64,000 nucleotides of DNA from Flavobacterium ardleyense (GTDB taxonomy: Bacteria > Bacteroidota > Bacteroidia > Flavobacteriales > Flavobacteriaceae): assembly GCF_033547075.1 (NCBI RefSeq), contig NZ_CP137891.1, forward strand, positions 1,054,001 to 1,118,000, in the 5' to 3' direction. Within the stretch, counting starts at the first letter, position 1; every line of letters starts with the position of its first letter. The notes beneath the pieces were generated by a model. The model worked only from the letters and a program-made list of their open reading frames with translations. It did no database searches and was not told where the DNA came from. Both the position numbers and the translations under genes were made by a program. Shown here piece after piece: positions 8,101 to 17,404 of the stretch.

Positions 8101-9576
8101 CTATATTTTTTTACGCATTCTTGCCACAGGAATGTCTAGTTGCTCTCTATACTTTGCAATTGTACGTCTGGCAATTGGATATCCCTTTTCCTTAAGCAAA
8201 TCGGCTAATTGGTCGTCTGGATACGGCTTTTGTTTGTCTTCGGCTTCGATAATGTTTTGAAGAATTTTTTTAATTTCCAAAGTGGAGACCTCTTCGCCCT
8301 GATCATTCATCATCGCTTCTGAGAAAAATTCTTTAATCAATTTTGTTCCGTAAGGAGTGTCTACGTATTTTGAATTAGCAACTCTCGAAATAGTCGAAAT
8401 GTCCATTCCCACCATATCGGCGATATCTTTTAAGATCATCGGTTTCAATTTGGTCTCGTCGCCATCAAGAAAATATTCTGCTTGATAATGCATAATTGCA
8501 TTCATCGTAACAAAAAGTGTTTCTTGTCGCTGTCTGATTGCTTCGATAAACCACTTGGCCGAATCTAATTTTTGTTTGATAAACTGTACCGCATCCTTCT
8601 GTGAATCTGATTTATCGGCAGAAACTTTATAGGTCTGCATCATATCTTGGTAATCCTTGGACACGTGCAAAGTCGGGGCATTACGGCCGTTTAGCGTAAG
8701 CTCTAATTCTCCTTCTACAATTCTAATTGCAAAATCGGGAACGACATGCTCAATCATTTTGTTGTTTCCAGTAAAGGAATTTCCAGGCTTTGGATTAAGC
8801 TTTTCTATTTCACCCACCGCATTTTTCAAGCTTTCTAAGGATATGTTGTAGCGCTGTTGCAATTTCTCGTAATGCTTTTTGGTAAAAGCATCAAAGTTGT
8901 TTTGCAAGATATCGGTTGCAAGTTCAATAGACTGAGTGGGCGTTTTGTGTTTTAGTTGAAGTAATAAACATTCTTGCAAATCTTGGGCGCCCACACCTGA
9001 GGGTTCCAGTTGATGTACTATTTGTAAAATTCTGCTTACGGTTTCCTCATCAGTATAAATCCCTTGAGTAAAAGCCATGTCGTCTACTAATTCCTGAAAA
9101 CTTCTGCGGATGTAGCCCATGTCATCTATGCTACCCACTAGAAATTCGGCAATAGCGCGCTCATCCTCACTCAAAATAAAAGTATTAAGTTGATTGAGTA
9201 AATCTTGGTGAAAAGTTACGGGTGAGGCGAGTGGACTCGAAATTAACTCGTCGTCAGCACTGTAGTTATTTGCCTGAAGTTTGTATTCGGGCGTTTCGTC
9301 ATTGCTCAGATACTCGTCAATATTAATATCTTCGGCTTCGATGCGATCACTTTCAAATTCATCATAATCATCAAACTCCTCATTGTCAAATTCGTCTTTT
9401 TCAAATTCATCCTCGTCATCTTCTTCTTTGCCTGTTTCGAGAGCTGGATTTTCGTTCATTTCTTCTTTGATACGTTGCTCAAAAGCTTGCGTAGGAAGTT
9501 GAATTAACTTCATCAGCTGTATTTGCTGAGGAGATAATTTCTGAGATAATTTTAAATTTAAAAACTGCTTTAGCAT
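8101..9576 (-). CDS. rpoN: RNA polymerase sigma-54 factor
   Basis: This 491-residue protein has all sigma-54 regions. Residues 1-50 are the Gln/Leu-rich activator-interaction region I (QKLSPQQIQLMKLIQLP). Residues about 50-110 are a very acidic region II. The core-binding domain follows, and the C-terminal DNA-binding part holds the RpoN box ARRTIAKYRE at 469-478. It directs RNA polymerase to -24/-12 promoters and needs AAA+ activators; none is encoded nearby. The gene precedes a PAP2-like gene by 13 nt. Confidence 0.97.
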   Translation of the reverse strand: MLKQFLNLKLSQKLSPQQIQLMKLIQLPTQAFEQRIKEEMNENPALETGKEEDDEDEFEKDEFDNEEFDDYDEFESDRIEAEDINIDEYLSNDETPEYKLQANNYSADDELISSPLASPVTFHQDLLNQLNTFILSEDERAIAEFLVGSIDDMGYIRRSFQELVDDMAFTQGIYTDEETVSRILQIVHQLEPSGVGAQDLQECLLLQLKHKTPTQSIELATDILQNNFDAFTKKHYEKLQQRYNISLESLKNAVGEIEKLNPKPGNSFTGNNKMIEHVVPDFAIRIVEGELELTLNGRNAPTLHVSKDYQDMMQTYKVSADKSDSQKDAVQFIKQKLDSAKWFIEAIRQRQETLFVTMNAIMHYQAEYFLDGDETKLKPMILKDIADMVGMDISTISRVANSKYVDTPYGTKLIKEFFSEAMMNDQGEEVSTLEIKKILQNIIEAEDKQKPYPDDQLADLLKEKGYPIARRTIAKYREQLDIPVARMRKKI

Positions 9577-9629
9577 TTCGGGATGTCAAATTGTTTGATA
9601 GTTCAAATCTAAGCATTTTTATGATAAAA

Positions 9630-9665
9630 AAAACCCGCAGTAATCAACTTACTACGGGCTTTTAC
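9630..9665 (-). terminator. Terminator of the Omp28-like gene
   Basis: Minus-strand AGCCCGTAGTAA / TTACTGCGGGT arms around a short loop are followed by eight T. It separates the Omp28-like gene from rpoN, which is on the same strand, so rpoN must have its own promoter. Confidence 0.75.
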
Positions 9666-9759
9666 GAAATTTTTAAAATTTGTTGCTGTTGCGTAATTTT
9701 AGAATTAGAAATGCTTAAAAAAGATTTGAAAAAACTTCTTTAGGCGTGTGCAGCATCTT

Positions 9760-10602
9760 TTATGGGTTTTGTTCCAATGCTTGCGTTTGATTTACACTGT
9801 TACTTCTAGTGTTTATTGCTTTGTTATCTTCGCCAACTACAAATGCCACAAAACGAATATTTGATGGATTTTCGACATTTGCAGGAACTGCTACGTTAAA
9901 TGATCTTTCAAAAGTACTTCCGGCTGCGAATGTTGTTCCCATTTCATCACCCAAAATGTTGGTAACCATGCTTCTTACCACATTGTCGTGTGTGTAATTT
10001 GGAATAGGATCTTGACCTCCGTAATAAGAACTTGTATAATTTACTTGAAAATAGGTAAGGTCATCTTCTAGTAAGTAGACTACTAGTTTCAAATTTTGAT
10101 AATCTTCAGCAAATTTTACTTTAACATTTAAATTAATATTTTGTCCTGTCATTGAGGAATTTACCGCAAGTCCAAGACCACAGTTATATCCTGTTAAATT
10201 GACTGCTTGTTGAACGTTGTTAGTCTCTGGAAATTTCCAAACTACCGTTCTATTCAGACGTGACGTTGGCAAAGGTAAATCTGTCAATCCTGGGTAAATT
10301 AAATTTTGAAGTGGTCCAATACCATTAAAATGATATGGGTCGTCACCATTATGAATAGCAACAATCTCTGCTCTATCAGTTTTTTCTAAAACGCGCTCAA
10401 TTGCTAATGCTACTCGGGTACAGTTGCCACACCATGTTCCGGTATAATCTTCAATTAATACTCTTTTTGTAAAATATCCACTAGTAATCGAGTCATTTAC
10501 AGGCTCTTGATTTTCAGCGCCAACATTGACAATAGTATCGCTGCATGAACTAAAAAGAGCTAAAAAGACAACTAATGTTAAATACCTTTTGATATTCTTC
10601 AT
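9760..10602 (-). CDS. Omp28-related outer-membrane lipoprotein with thioredoxin-like CxxC
   Basis: This 280-residue protein starts at MKNIKRYLTLVVFLALFSSC, a lipoprotein signal with Cys20 as the lipidated residue; a longer start nine codons upstream would spoil it. Residues 45-75 carry a thioredoxin-like motif TGTWCGNC with Cys58 and Cys61, followed by an Omp28 domain (VAIHNGDDPYHF, and NYTHDNVVRSMVTNILGDEMG near the C-terminus). Omp28 of Porphyromonas gingivalis is a surface lipoprotein, probably involved in adhesion or thiol chemistry. The divergent neighbour encodes a TlpA-type redoxin, which points to a shared envelope redox role. Confidence 0.85.
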   Translation of the reverse strand: MKNIKRYLTLVVFLALFSSCSDTIVNVGAENQEPVNDSITSGYFTKRVLIEDYTGTWCGNCTRVALAIERVLEKTDRAEIVAIHNGDDPYHFNGIGPLQNLIYPGLTDLPLPTSRLNRTVVWKFPETNNVQQAVNLTGYNCGLGLAVNSSMTGQNINLNVKVKFAEDYQNLKLVVYLLEDDLTYFQVNYTSSYYGGQDPIPNYTHDNVVRSMVTNILGDEMGTTFAAGSTFERSFNVAVPANVENPSNIRFVAFVVGEDNKAINTRSNSVNQTQALEQNP

Positions 10603-10693
10603 CTCTATATTTTTTATGTTTAAATGCAAATTAAGTCAATAAAGTTTTATTTTGGCTTAGAAATTGTATTTATTTGCACATAAATCAACTACA

Positions 10694-11170
10694 ATGAAGA
10701 AATTATTCCTACTTGTGCTTCTTGCAAGCACTTCGATGTTCTCTCAAAAACAGCTACCAGATCTTACTTTACCTAATCTTGATGGCAAGAAATTCTCATT
10801 ACAAAAGGATTTTGCTGAAAAAGATAAATTGTATGTTTACTCATTTTGGGCTACTTGGTGTGTGCCTTGTATTCAAGAATTAGAAGAAATCAATGATCTT
10901 CAAGATGATTGGAAAAAAGAGGTAAATATGGAAATTATCGCTGTTTCTACAGATGATTCTCGTACTGCCAAACGTGTAAAACCAATGATAAACGGTAAAG
11001 GTTGGTCGTATAATGTACTATTGGATAATAATCAAGCCTTTAAAAGAGCCCTTTCTATCGTAAACATTCCTTACACGATCGTTGTAAAGAATGGCGAGAT
11101 TGTACACGTACAAAACGGGTATTCTCCAGGAAGTGAAATTGAATTATTCGAAAAATTGAAGACTCTATAA
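10694..11170 (+). CDS. TlpA-type periplasmic thiol-disulfide oxidoreductase
   Basis: This 158-residue protein begins at MKKLFLLVLLASTSMFSQ, a signal peptide. The thioredoxin fold spans about 20-155 with active site FWATWCVPC, Cys56 and Cys59. The cis-Pro motif NIPYTIV is near residue 128. It probably reduces disulfides in exported proteins. It lies 8 nt upstream of the DUF6029 gene and divergent from the Omp28-like gene; this trio recurs in Bacteroidetes as far as I recall, suggesting a joint outer-membrane function. Confidence 0.88.
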   Translation: MKKLFLLVLLASTSMFSQKQLPDLTLPNLDGKKFSLQKDFAEKDKLYVYSFWATWCVPCIQELEEINDLQDDWKKEVNMEIIAVSTDDSRTAKRVKPMINGKGWSYNVLLDNNQAFKRALSIVNIPYTIVVKNGEIVHVQNGYSPGSEIELFEKLKTL

Positions 11171-11178
11171 TACGATCG

Positions 11179-12864
11179 ATGAAAAAATTATTATTAGGTC
11201 TTTGTGTGACCTTTTCCCTAACAGCACTAGCACAAGAAGCAGATACTATTAGCAAACCAAAAGTTGATAGAGGAAACTTCTTCGGAGGTTTTGAATCAAA
11301 TTCACAATGGTATCTTAACGATAAAGGAATTAATATTTCGCATCCTGAAGATCCAATCCGTTCTAATAATTATCTTTTTTTAAATTACGTTTACAAAAAT
11401 TGGTCGGCAGGAATTCAGGCTGAAGCGTATGAAGAAAATGCCTTGTTAAACTACAATCCAAAATTCAACGAAACCAATATAGCCACATACTTTGTGCGTT
11501 ATGCCAATGATAAGGTAGATGTTACAGCTGGTTATTTTTACGAGCAGTTTGGAAGTGGAATTCTGTTTAGAAGTTGGGAAGATCGTGCTTTAGGTATTAA
11601 CAATGCGCTGCGTGGCGGTCGTGTAATTTTTAGACCGGCCGAATTTCTTACAGTAAAAGGTGTTTATGGTCGTCAGCGTTCTGGTTTTGATGTTGCTAAT
11701 TCGGATATTTTCGGTACTGACGTTGAATTTAATATTGGAGACGTTTTAAAATTTGAGACTACAGACTTATCTATCGGAGGAAGTTTTATTCGCCGCGATG
11801 AGAAGACAGATATTATTGATCCTAATTTTAAAAATGCCACTGACGGATATGCTGCACGTGTGGCTTTTGGTCACAATGCATTTTATTTTACTTCAGAATA
11901 TAATTACAAAACTGAAGATGCCATTGTACAAGTGCAAGGACAGATTGATAATGAATTTGTAAAACCAGGTTCGGCACTTTTATTTAATGCAGGATATTCT
12001 ACCAAAGGTTTTGGTATGGACGCTACTTTTAGAAGAATCGAAAATATGAGTTTTTTCTCAGAGAGAGATGCAAAAGGGAATGCTTATAATGACAAAGTAA
12101 TGAATTTTGTACCAAGTCTTACCAAGCAGCACCACTTCAACCTTTCCAATATCTATGTGTATCAAGCACAGCCAAACGTAATCTTGACCGATGCTTCGCT
12201 AGTAAAAACTGGTGAGATAGGAGGTCAGATCGATTTGTACTATGATTTCCAAAAGGGAACGAAATTGGGAGGAAAATATGGAACAAAAGTGGCAATTAAT
12301 GTTTCTAATTGGAATGCATTAGGCGGTACTTTCAACGTTAGCAATCCAAAAGGGTACGATACAGATTTCTTTGGATTTGGGAAAAAATATTTTTCTGACT
12401 ACAATCTCGAAATCTCCAAAAAGTTCAGCAATGATTTCAATGGAGCTATAGCTTATATCAATCAGTACTATGACAAAAAGCTAATTGAAGAAACCTCGGG
12501 GTTAGTTAAAACAAATATTATCGCTGCCGAAGGAACTTACAAATTCTCAACTTATCAATCACTACGATTGGTTGGAGAGCATATGTGGGCCAATTCTGAT
12601 AAAGGGAACTGGGCAAGTGCTACCGCCGAATTCAATATCAATAGTAAGTATTCAGTTTACGCAATGGATATGTATAATTACGGTAATGAAGTTGCAGCAG
12701 ATCAAACTCATTATTACAATATTGGTGGTGCATTCAGAAAAGGATCTACTCGTATTGCATTAGCTTATGGACGTCAACGTGGCGGTCTTGTTTGCGTGGG
12801 TGGAGTATGTAGATATGTAGAAGAAAGCACTGGATTATCTTTATCTCTAAATACGACATTCTAA
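11179..12864 (+). CDS. DUF6029 family outer-membrane protein
   Basis: This 561-residue protein has signal peptide MKKLLLGLCVTFSLTALAQ and then long runs of alternating polar/hydrophobic strands, ending in a strand with terminal Phe (LSLSLNTTF) as in beta-barrel proteins. Blocks such as DRGNFFGGFESNSQWY, GSGILFRSWEDRALG and NNALRGGRV fit DUF6029. It is probably a barrel of the outer membrane. It follows the TlpA gene by 8 nt, so the two form an operon, and the redox partner may act on it. No biochemical role is known. Confidence 0.82.
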   Translation: MKKLLLGLCVTFSLTALAQEADTISKPKVDRGNFFGGFESNSQWYLNDKGINISHPEDPIRSNNYLFLNYVYKNWSAGIQAEAYEENALLNYNPKFNETNIATYFVRYANDKVDVTAGYFYEQFGSGILFRSWEDRALGINNALRGGRVIFRPAEFLTVKGVYGRQRSGFDVANSDIFGTDVEFNIGDVLKFETTDLSIGGSFIRRDEKTDIIDPNFKNATDGYAARVAFGHNAFYFTSEYNYKTEDAIVQVQGQIDNEFVKPGSALLFNAGYSTKGFGMDATFRRIENMSFFSERDAKGNAYNDKVMNFVPSLTKQHHFNLSNIYVYQAQPNVILTDASLVKTGEIGGQIDLYYDFQKGTKLGGKYGTKVAINVSNWNALGGTFNVSNPKGYDTDFFGFGKKYFSDYNLEISKKFSNDFNGAIAYINQYYDKKLIEETSGLVKTNIIAAEGTYKFSTYQSLRLVGEHMWANSDKGNWASATAEFNINSKYSVYAMDMYNYGNEVAADQTHYYNIGGAFRKGSTRIALAYGRQRGGLVCVGGVCRYVEESTGLSLSLNTTF

Positions 12865-12893
12865 GAAATTAACTCTATATTTGCGATGGTTTT

Positions 12894-12967
12894 GGGGGAT
12901 TAGCTCATTTGGCTAGAGCGCTTGCCTGGCAGGCAAGAGGTGATCGGTTCGAATCCGATATTCTCCA
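12894..12967 (+). tRNA. tRNA-Ala (anticodon GGC)
   Basis: A 74-nt cloverleaf is visible: acceptor stem GGGGGAT / ATTCTCC, D-arm region TAGCTC...GAGC, anticodon stem CTTGC / GCAAG with loop CTGGCAG (anticodon GGC), T-arm ATCGGTTCGAATCCGAT and discriminator A at 12967. The CCA end is not encoded. A TATATTTG -7 element at 12876-12883 sits 10 nt upstream. Confidence 0.95.
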
Positions 12968-12972
12968 CTTCA

Positions 12973-13004
12973 AACCCTAATTGGATTCGTCCAGTTAGGG
13001 TTTT
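12973..13004 (+). terminator. Terminator of tRNA-Ala
   Basis: AACCCTAATTGG and CCAGTTAGGGTT pair over 12 positions (one G-U) with a 6-nt loop and four T at the end, starting 6 nt after the tRNA. Confidence 0.75.
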
Positions 13005-13235
13005 CGCGTATTAGGACCTTTCTGAATTAGGCTTACGCCGAAAGAAGTGCGGTACCATTGAAGTATGCAATCATGTTAAATCCTACTGTCATGATGATAT
13101 TATTTTTGAGATTGTCTTTTCATTTTATGAAATTTCCTCATTTAAAATCCTTCGGTTAGCGGGATCATATTTACAACAATTATTAATTTGATTCAATCAT
13201 TTCGCTTTATACGATCTTATAGATATTTCTTAATA
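13005..13235. other. Featureless spacer downstream of tRNA-Ala
   Basis: Together with the tRNA and two terminators this makes a gene gap of over 400 bases. I see no integrase, direct repeat of the tRNA 3' end, or coding signal here, so there is no sign of an integrated element at this tRNA. Confidence 0.5.
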
Positions 13236-13277
13236 TAAAAATGCCCCTTCGAAAAACTTTCAAAGGGGCATTTTTAT
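13236..13277 (-). terminator. Terminator of the HGQPGH-repeat lipoprotein gene
   Basis: AAAATGCCCCTT and AAGGGGCATTTT arms with T-runs on both sides, able to work in both directions. It lies 17 nt past the stop codon of the gene at 13294. Confidence 0.85.
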
Positions 13278-13293
13278 GTAAAAGAATTGAGAT

Positions 13294-13773
13294 CTATAAC
13301 GGTGCTCCCACTGCAACATCACATTTATGACCTGGCTGTCCGTGCGCAGGATTCATTCCCACAGCTGTATTTCCTGAGGGTGCGTTCAATATTGAAGGCG
13401 CTGCTGGCATTGACTGTTGCACCGGTGTTGTAATAGGTTGTGGTGCTGGTTTTCCTGCTGGCGAATTCAATGGCGCTCCAACTTGTATGTCGCATCTGTG
13501 GCCTGGCTGTCCGTGCGCGGGATTCATGCCGGCGGCAACTTTCGAAACAGGTTGTTGTGCAGGTTGCATTTGCGGTGAATCCATTATTTGTGGCTGTGCG
13601 TTAGCTTGTTCCCCACCTTGCATCTGGATATTACCACCATTAGGATCTTGTGTAGCTTCCGTTATAGCAGCACTTTCATCAATTGGACTGTCTTGTGGTT
13701 GTAAATCTTGCTTACATGAATATAAGGCCATCGATGCCATTACTATAAGTGCTAAATTTGTTTTAATCGCCAT
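13294..13773 (-). CDS. Lipoprotein with two copies of an HGQPGHxCD motif
   Basis: This 159-residue protein has a lipoprotein signal with Cys20 in the lipobox ALYSC, then a Gln/Pro/Ala-rich low-complexity body. Two nearly identical 21-residue units lie at residues 82-102 and 139-159. Each has the form GMNPAHGQPGHxCDxxVGAPL, and the second ends the protein. The His/Cys/Asp content suggests metal binding. I recall the same short motif, often near the C-terminus, in other uncharacterised Bacteroidetes proteins, but know no function. It is monocistronic with its own terminator. The Pro/Gln linkers suggest an extended periplasmic or surface display. Confidence 0.75.
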   Translation of the reverse strand: MAIKTNLALIVMASMALYSCKQDLQPQDSPIDESAAITEATQDPNGGNIQMQGGEQANAQPQIMDSPQMQPAQQPVSKVAAGMNPAHGQPGHRCDIQVGAPLNSPAGKPAPQPITTPVQQSMPAAPSILNAPSGNTAVGMNPAHGQPGHKCDVAVGAPL

Positions 13774-13846
13774 TTTTTTATTTTTAATGACTTCAAATAT
13801 AAGGTTTTAATTACACCTATAAAATCTCTAGTGGACTAATTTTGTC

Positions 13847-16800
13847 TTAAAAGAATGCTCGTAATTGTATACTTCCAGTATGAATAGCCTTGCTAGTCTC
13901 ACTTTTCCGTCCTTGGTAATTGACATTTACATCAAGATATTGAGTAATATTTCTTTGCAGTAGCAATTGCCACACGCTGTTTTTTCCCGCTTGAAGACCC
14001 TCTAGCATCTGAAATCCAACTGCCGAGTTAGGTTCGCCGCTATATTCATTATTTAAGTAAGCAAAGCTACCACTCATGGTATACTTCTGATCGCTACTAT
14101 AATTAAAAGAGGTTCCGAGTTTATTTTGCGAAAGCATTTCTCCTGCTCCAATCTGATTCTCTTTCATTCTCAATACGTAAAATAGGTCAAGGCTTGCATT
14201 TCGGGAGAAGATATAGGATATTTTTGGAAGGAGGTACTCACTTCGTATTTCATAATTTTTCTGATCAAAATTATCCGAAGTCACCGATGCATAGTTCTGT
14301 TGCAGACCTAAATTAAAAAGCCAATACTTCTTTAGTAAATGAGTGTATTGTATTTGCTGTGAACGATTATTATTTAAAACTGCTCCTACCGATAGTAGAT
14401 TCTTTGCCGTAGAATTTAGAACAGTCCAAGTAACAGAATGCGTCTGCTTGCCGCGGTTGTAGTAAAGGCTATTTCTAAAGTTTGCATTATTCCCCAATAA
14501 TTCGTCGCCGCCAGACCCGAAAGGATTCAAATCAAATGAAGTATTAGTGCGTTTTATCTTCCGATCTATGATGTACGAAGTTTGGTTGTAAAATAGTGAC
14601 AGTATTTTTTTGAAACCTACCTTATTTTGCCACTGGGCGGGATTTACAATTACTGACTGTGAAAATTTGTTTTGGTGTGTTTTGAGATATACCTGATTTG
14701 GCAAAAATATTCGAATAAATTTTGCTAAATCTTGAAATGGCGCCACTTCAAATTCTTCAAGCTCCTGAATTCCGTTGCCGTTATAATCATTCCAGATGTA
14801 TATTCCTTGGCCAGCTTCTACCTCAAGATAGGTAAATTCTTGTTGCGGAATAGTCCCTGAACTCGTTTCGTACGTGGTCGCAATTTGTATAAGTTGATCA
14901 AAAAACCTGTCGTTGTAGATGATTCGGCTGTTTAGAGCGTCCTCGTTCTTGAGCAGTGGATTGGTATATTTTAAAGTTCGATAGTTTATATATGCCGCTA
15001 ATGTTGTTTTATCAGTCTGAATTAATCGGGATTTCAGATAAAACGAATTCGACTTGCTTACTTGCTGTACCGCAACATTTTGAAGGCTGTCTGTGGATCT
15101 ACTCGCAAAACCTATCTCGCCGTAAACCGCGGTGCTATCACCGCGCCCTAACAATGCGCCGTATTCTGTAAATTTCTGGCTTAATGCCAAAGGCTTACCA
15201 CTCGCTTTATCACGTTGTAAATTATCTTCAAAACGACCGTTAATCCCAACCCAATTTTTAGTATTAAAATGATATTTTCCAACTGCCCATCCTCTATTAA
15301 AAGTGGATTCTTGGAGTTGTCCATCGCTTTTAAGCAAGCTTGCATCTCCCTTTATTCTGATTTTATTTACAGCCAAATTCACACTTCCAATCTGTCTAAT
15401 TCCCGAAAATGTTTCGCGATAATCTAATTTTTCGACTTTATATTCAACAGTTCCCAATTGCAAACTATCAGAATTTTGAAAAAGCATATTCACCCCCGCA
15501 ACCAGCAAACTCTGATCTCCTCTTGCATCAAAGCTATTCCAATCGCGGTCAAATTCAATGGTATTCAATCGCTCTACCGTTTTAAAATTCTGTCCTATAA
15601 ATTGATAATTTGCAAAGGCAGTCGCTTTTTGACTGGCTAATTTAAATTTGTGAGTCGCATTGATTTTGGCTGCATATCCAAAATTATCGTCATTATCTAT
15701 CTTCGAAAATAAATTTAGATCATTATTACTTGCTGCAAATTCAAATCGAATGTCGGTTTTATCTGTTGGTTCAAATCGACCTTGGATAGTGGCGATCTGC
15801 AGTTTAGTGGGAGGTATAAGTCTACTTATTGGTTCGTAGTTTCCTTGTTTTACACCAGCAATTGGCGAAACGTAACTGTATATTTTTGTTATTGCGGCGC
15901 TGCTTTCAAGTTTGTAATTTCCTTGATTAGCACCAACTAATAAGAAACGCACATTATAAAGCTCGGCGGTTTCGTCGTTAGAATATTCGAAAATTTGGAC
16001 ACCATCAATAAATTTCTTTTCGTATAGAACTTTATTAGCAGAGTAGCCATCGAGATAGGCCGACGGTGCAGTCATCAAATCCTGATTGTCACCAGCATTT
16101 AGTAATATCTGAGCTTGTTCTTCGGATAAATTTTGCTGTAAAGATTGATTTTTTATATCGTTTTCAGAATAAACATAGGCTCCCAAACTCCATTTTTCGC
16201 GTTCGTGTAATGCGCCAGCATAAGCAAGAAGTCTTGTATAATTTCTGTCAGAATACTGATATTCTACGGTAATTCTCATATCCGAATTTATCGGAAAAAT
16301 GGTGGTAAAGGTGATTTCTCCCGCATTATAGTCAATAATATAATCATTGTTCTCTCCGCGCTGAAGTTGGACGCCATTTACATACACTCTTTCAGATCCG
16401 GAAATTACCAAGACGTAAAGCGCCTCATTACTGCCTTTTAATTTATATGGGCCTTGGTTTCCTTCCTGTCCTAAAAAATTACTTTTCGCGTACTGACCTT
16501 TTACGAGTGCCGCGCTACTAAAGATTGAAGTTTTGGCATCTACATCGCCAAAGTTGAAATTAGCAGATACGCCTTGCACTTTCTTATTAAAATTCAAAAA
16601 AGTGGAACTTCTGTTTTCTAGAAACAAATCTCCACCACGTATTGTCCAATTTTTACTAGCAAGTTCGATAAATATCTGATCAAATTCGTCAAGTTTTTGG
16701 CTATAGCCACCTTCTTGCAACGGAATATTACTGTCTTGCAAGGACGCTTTTAAGGTTACATCTTCGGATATCTTTCCTGTAATCTGTAAATCTAAATTGG

Positions 16801-17272
16801 AGTTTACTACCGCGCTCTGATTGTTTCCAACTGTAATTCCGCGACTGATACTTCCCACTGTGTTTAGTCCGTCAAATGGCACAAACTTTTTTACATTCTC
16901 CTGAGGAATTTGGTATAATTTTGATTCGGTTACAGAGTTATCTAAAATCTGTGGATCGTCGTAAATGCTATAAGTTTTGGTTAGAAATTCAGGATATTCT
17001 GTCAATACTACGGTGATACTATCCGTTTGAATAGTTGAATTTTTAAACACTATAGCACCCGTATTAGAGTTTAAAGTATAATCGGAATTGGGGATCAGCT
17101 GATTTTTCGAGTCAAATAATTTTAGACTTCCTTTTTGCAATGCTATACTATCAACTTTTATCGTGTCAGAAATGGAGAATTTTTTTCGAGTTGTTGTGGT
17201 TGTTTTGATCTCCTGTGCAAAAAGCGCAGAAAAACTAAACAGTAGGAATATAATAAAACTCGATTTAATCAT
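13847..17272 (-). CDS. Very large outer-membrane beta-barrel protein of unknown function
   Basis: The start is set at MIKSSFIIFLLFSFSALFAQ, a signal peptide 23 codons inside the longest frame, giving 1141 residues. The N-terminal part has Ig-like beta domains (KGSLKLFDSKNQLIPNSDY). A segment, SGSERVYVNGVQLQRGENNDY, then DYNAGEITF, resembles repeats in large cell-surface proteins such as SprA, but the protein is half the size of SprA and lacks its overall layout. The C-terminal half is dense in amphipathic strands and ends SIQLRAFF, a typical barrel end. A DYNGNGIQELEEFEVAPF element resembles a calcium-binding loop. Function is unknown; it may form an outer-membrane pore or export channel. Confidence 0.72.
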   Translation of the reverse strand: MIKSSFIIFLLFSFSALFAQEIKTTTTTRKKFSISDTIKVDSIALQKGSLKLFDSKNQLIPNSDYTLNSNTGAIVFKNSTIQTDSITVVLTEYPEFLTKTYSIYDDPQILDNSVTESKLYQIPQENVKKFVPFDGLNTVGSISRGITVGNNQSAVVNSNLDLQITGKISEDVTLKASLQDSNIPLQEGGYSQKLDEFDQIFIELASKNWTIRGGDLFLENRSSTFLNFNKKVQGVSANFNFGDVDAKTSIFSSAALVKGQYAKSNFLGQEGNQGPYKLKGSNEALYVLVISGSERVYVNGVQLQRGENNDYIIDYNAGEITFTTIFPINSDMRITVEYQYSDRNYTRLLAYAGALHEREKWSLGAYVYSENDIKNQSLQQNLSEEQAQILLNAGDNQDLMTAPSAYLDGYSANKVLYEKKFIDGVQIFEYSNDETAELYNVRFLLVGANQGNYKLESSAAITKIYSYVSPIAGVKQGNYEPISRLIPPTKLQIATIQGRFEPTDKTDIRFEFAASNNDLNLFSKIDNDDNFGYAAKINATHKFKLASQKATAFANYQFIGQNFKTVERLNTIEFDRDWNSFDARGDQSLLVAGVNMLFQNSDSLQLGTVEYKVEKLDYRETFSGIRQIGSVNLAVNKIRIKGDASLLKSDGQLQESTFNRGWAVGKYHFNTKNWVGINGRFEDNLQRDKASGKPLALSQKFTEYGALLGRGDSTAVYGEIGFASRSTDSLQNVAVQQVSKSNSFYLKSRLIQTDKTTLAAYINYRTLKYTNPLLKNEDALNSRIIYNDRFFDQLIQIATTYETSSGTIPQQEFTYLEVEAGQGIYIWNDYNGNGIQELEEFEVAPFQDLAKFIRIFLPNQVYLKTHQNKFSQSVIVNPAQWQNKVGFKKILSLFYNQTSYIIDRKIKRTNTSFDLNPFGSGGDELLGNNANFRNSLYYNRGKQTHSVTWTVLNSTAKNLLSVGAVLNNNRSQQIQYTHLLKKYWLFNLGLQQNYASVTSDNFDQKNYEIRSEYLLPKISYIFSRNASLDLFYVLRMKENQIGAGEMLSQNKLGTSFNYSSDQKYTMSGSFAYLNNEYSGEPNSAVGFQMLEGLQAGKNSVWQLLLQRNITQYLDVNVNYQGRKSETSKAIHTGSIQLRAFF

Positions 17273-17341
17273 ACTTTTAATAACGGCATTACTACAAATG
17301 TAGTGTGTTTTTTGAGAGATGGAATTGAGAATTTGACACAA

Positions 17342-17373
17342 AAAAAAGTCGTCTATTGAAAGACGACTTTTAA
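17342..17373 (-). terminator. Terminator of the T9SS cargo pair
   Basis: Minus strand AAAAGTCGTCT / AGACGACTTT around a 6-nt loop, followed by a long T-run. It separates the 17405 gene from the large barrel gene, which is on the same strand. Confidence 0.8.
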
Positions 17374-17404
17374 AGTATTTAAAACCTAGAACTTTTGAAA
17401 ATTT

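Noticed and set aside
12894..13300. Integrated element at the tRNA-Ala gene
   Set aside because: No integrase gene or repeat of the tRNA 3' end is seen downstream; the gap holds only terminators and spacer.
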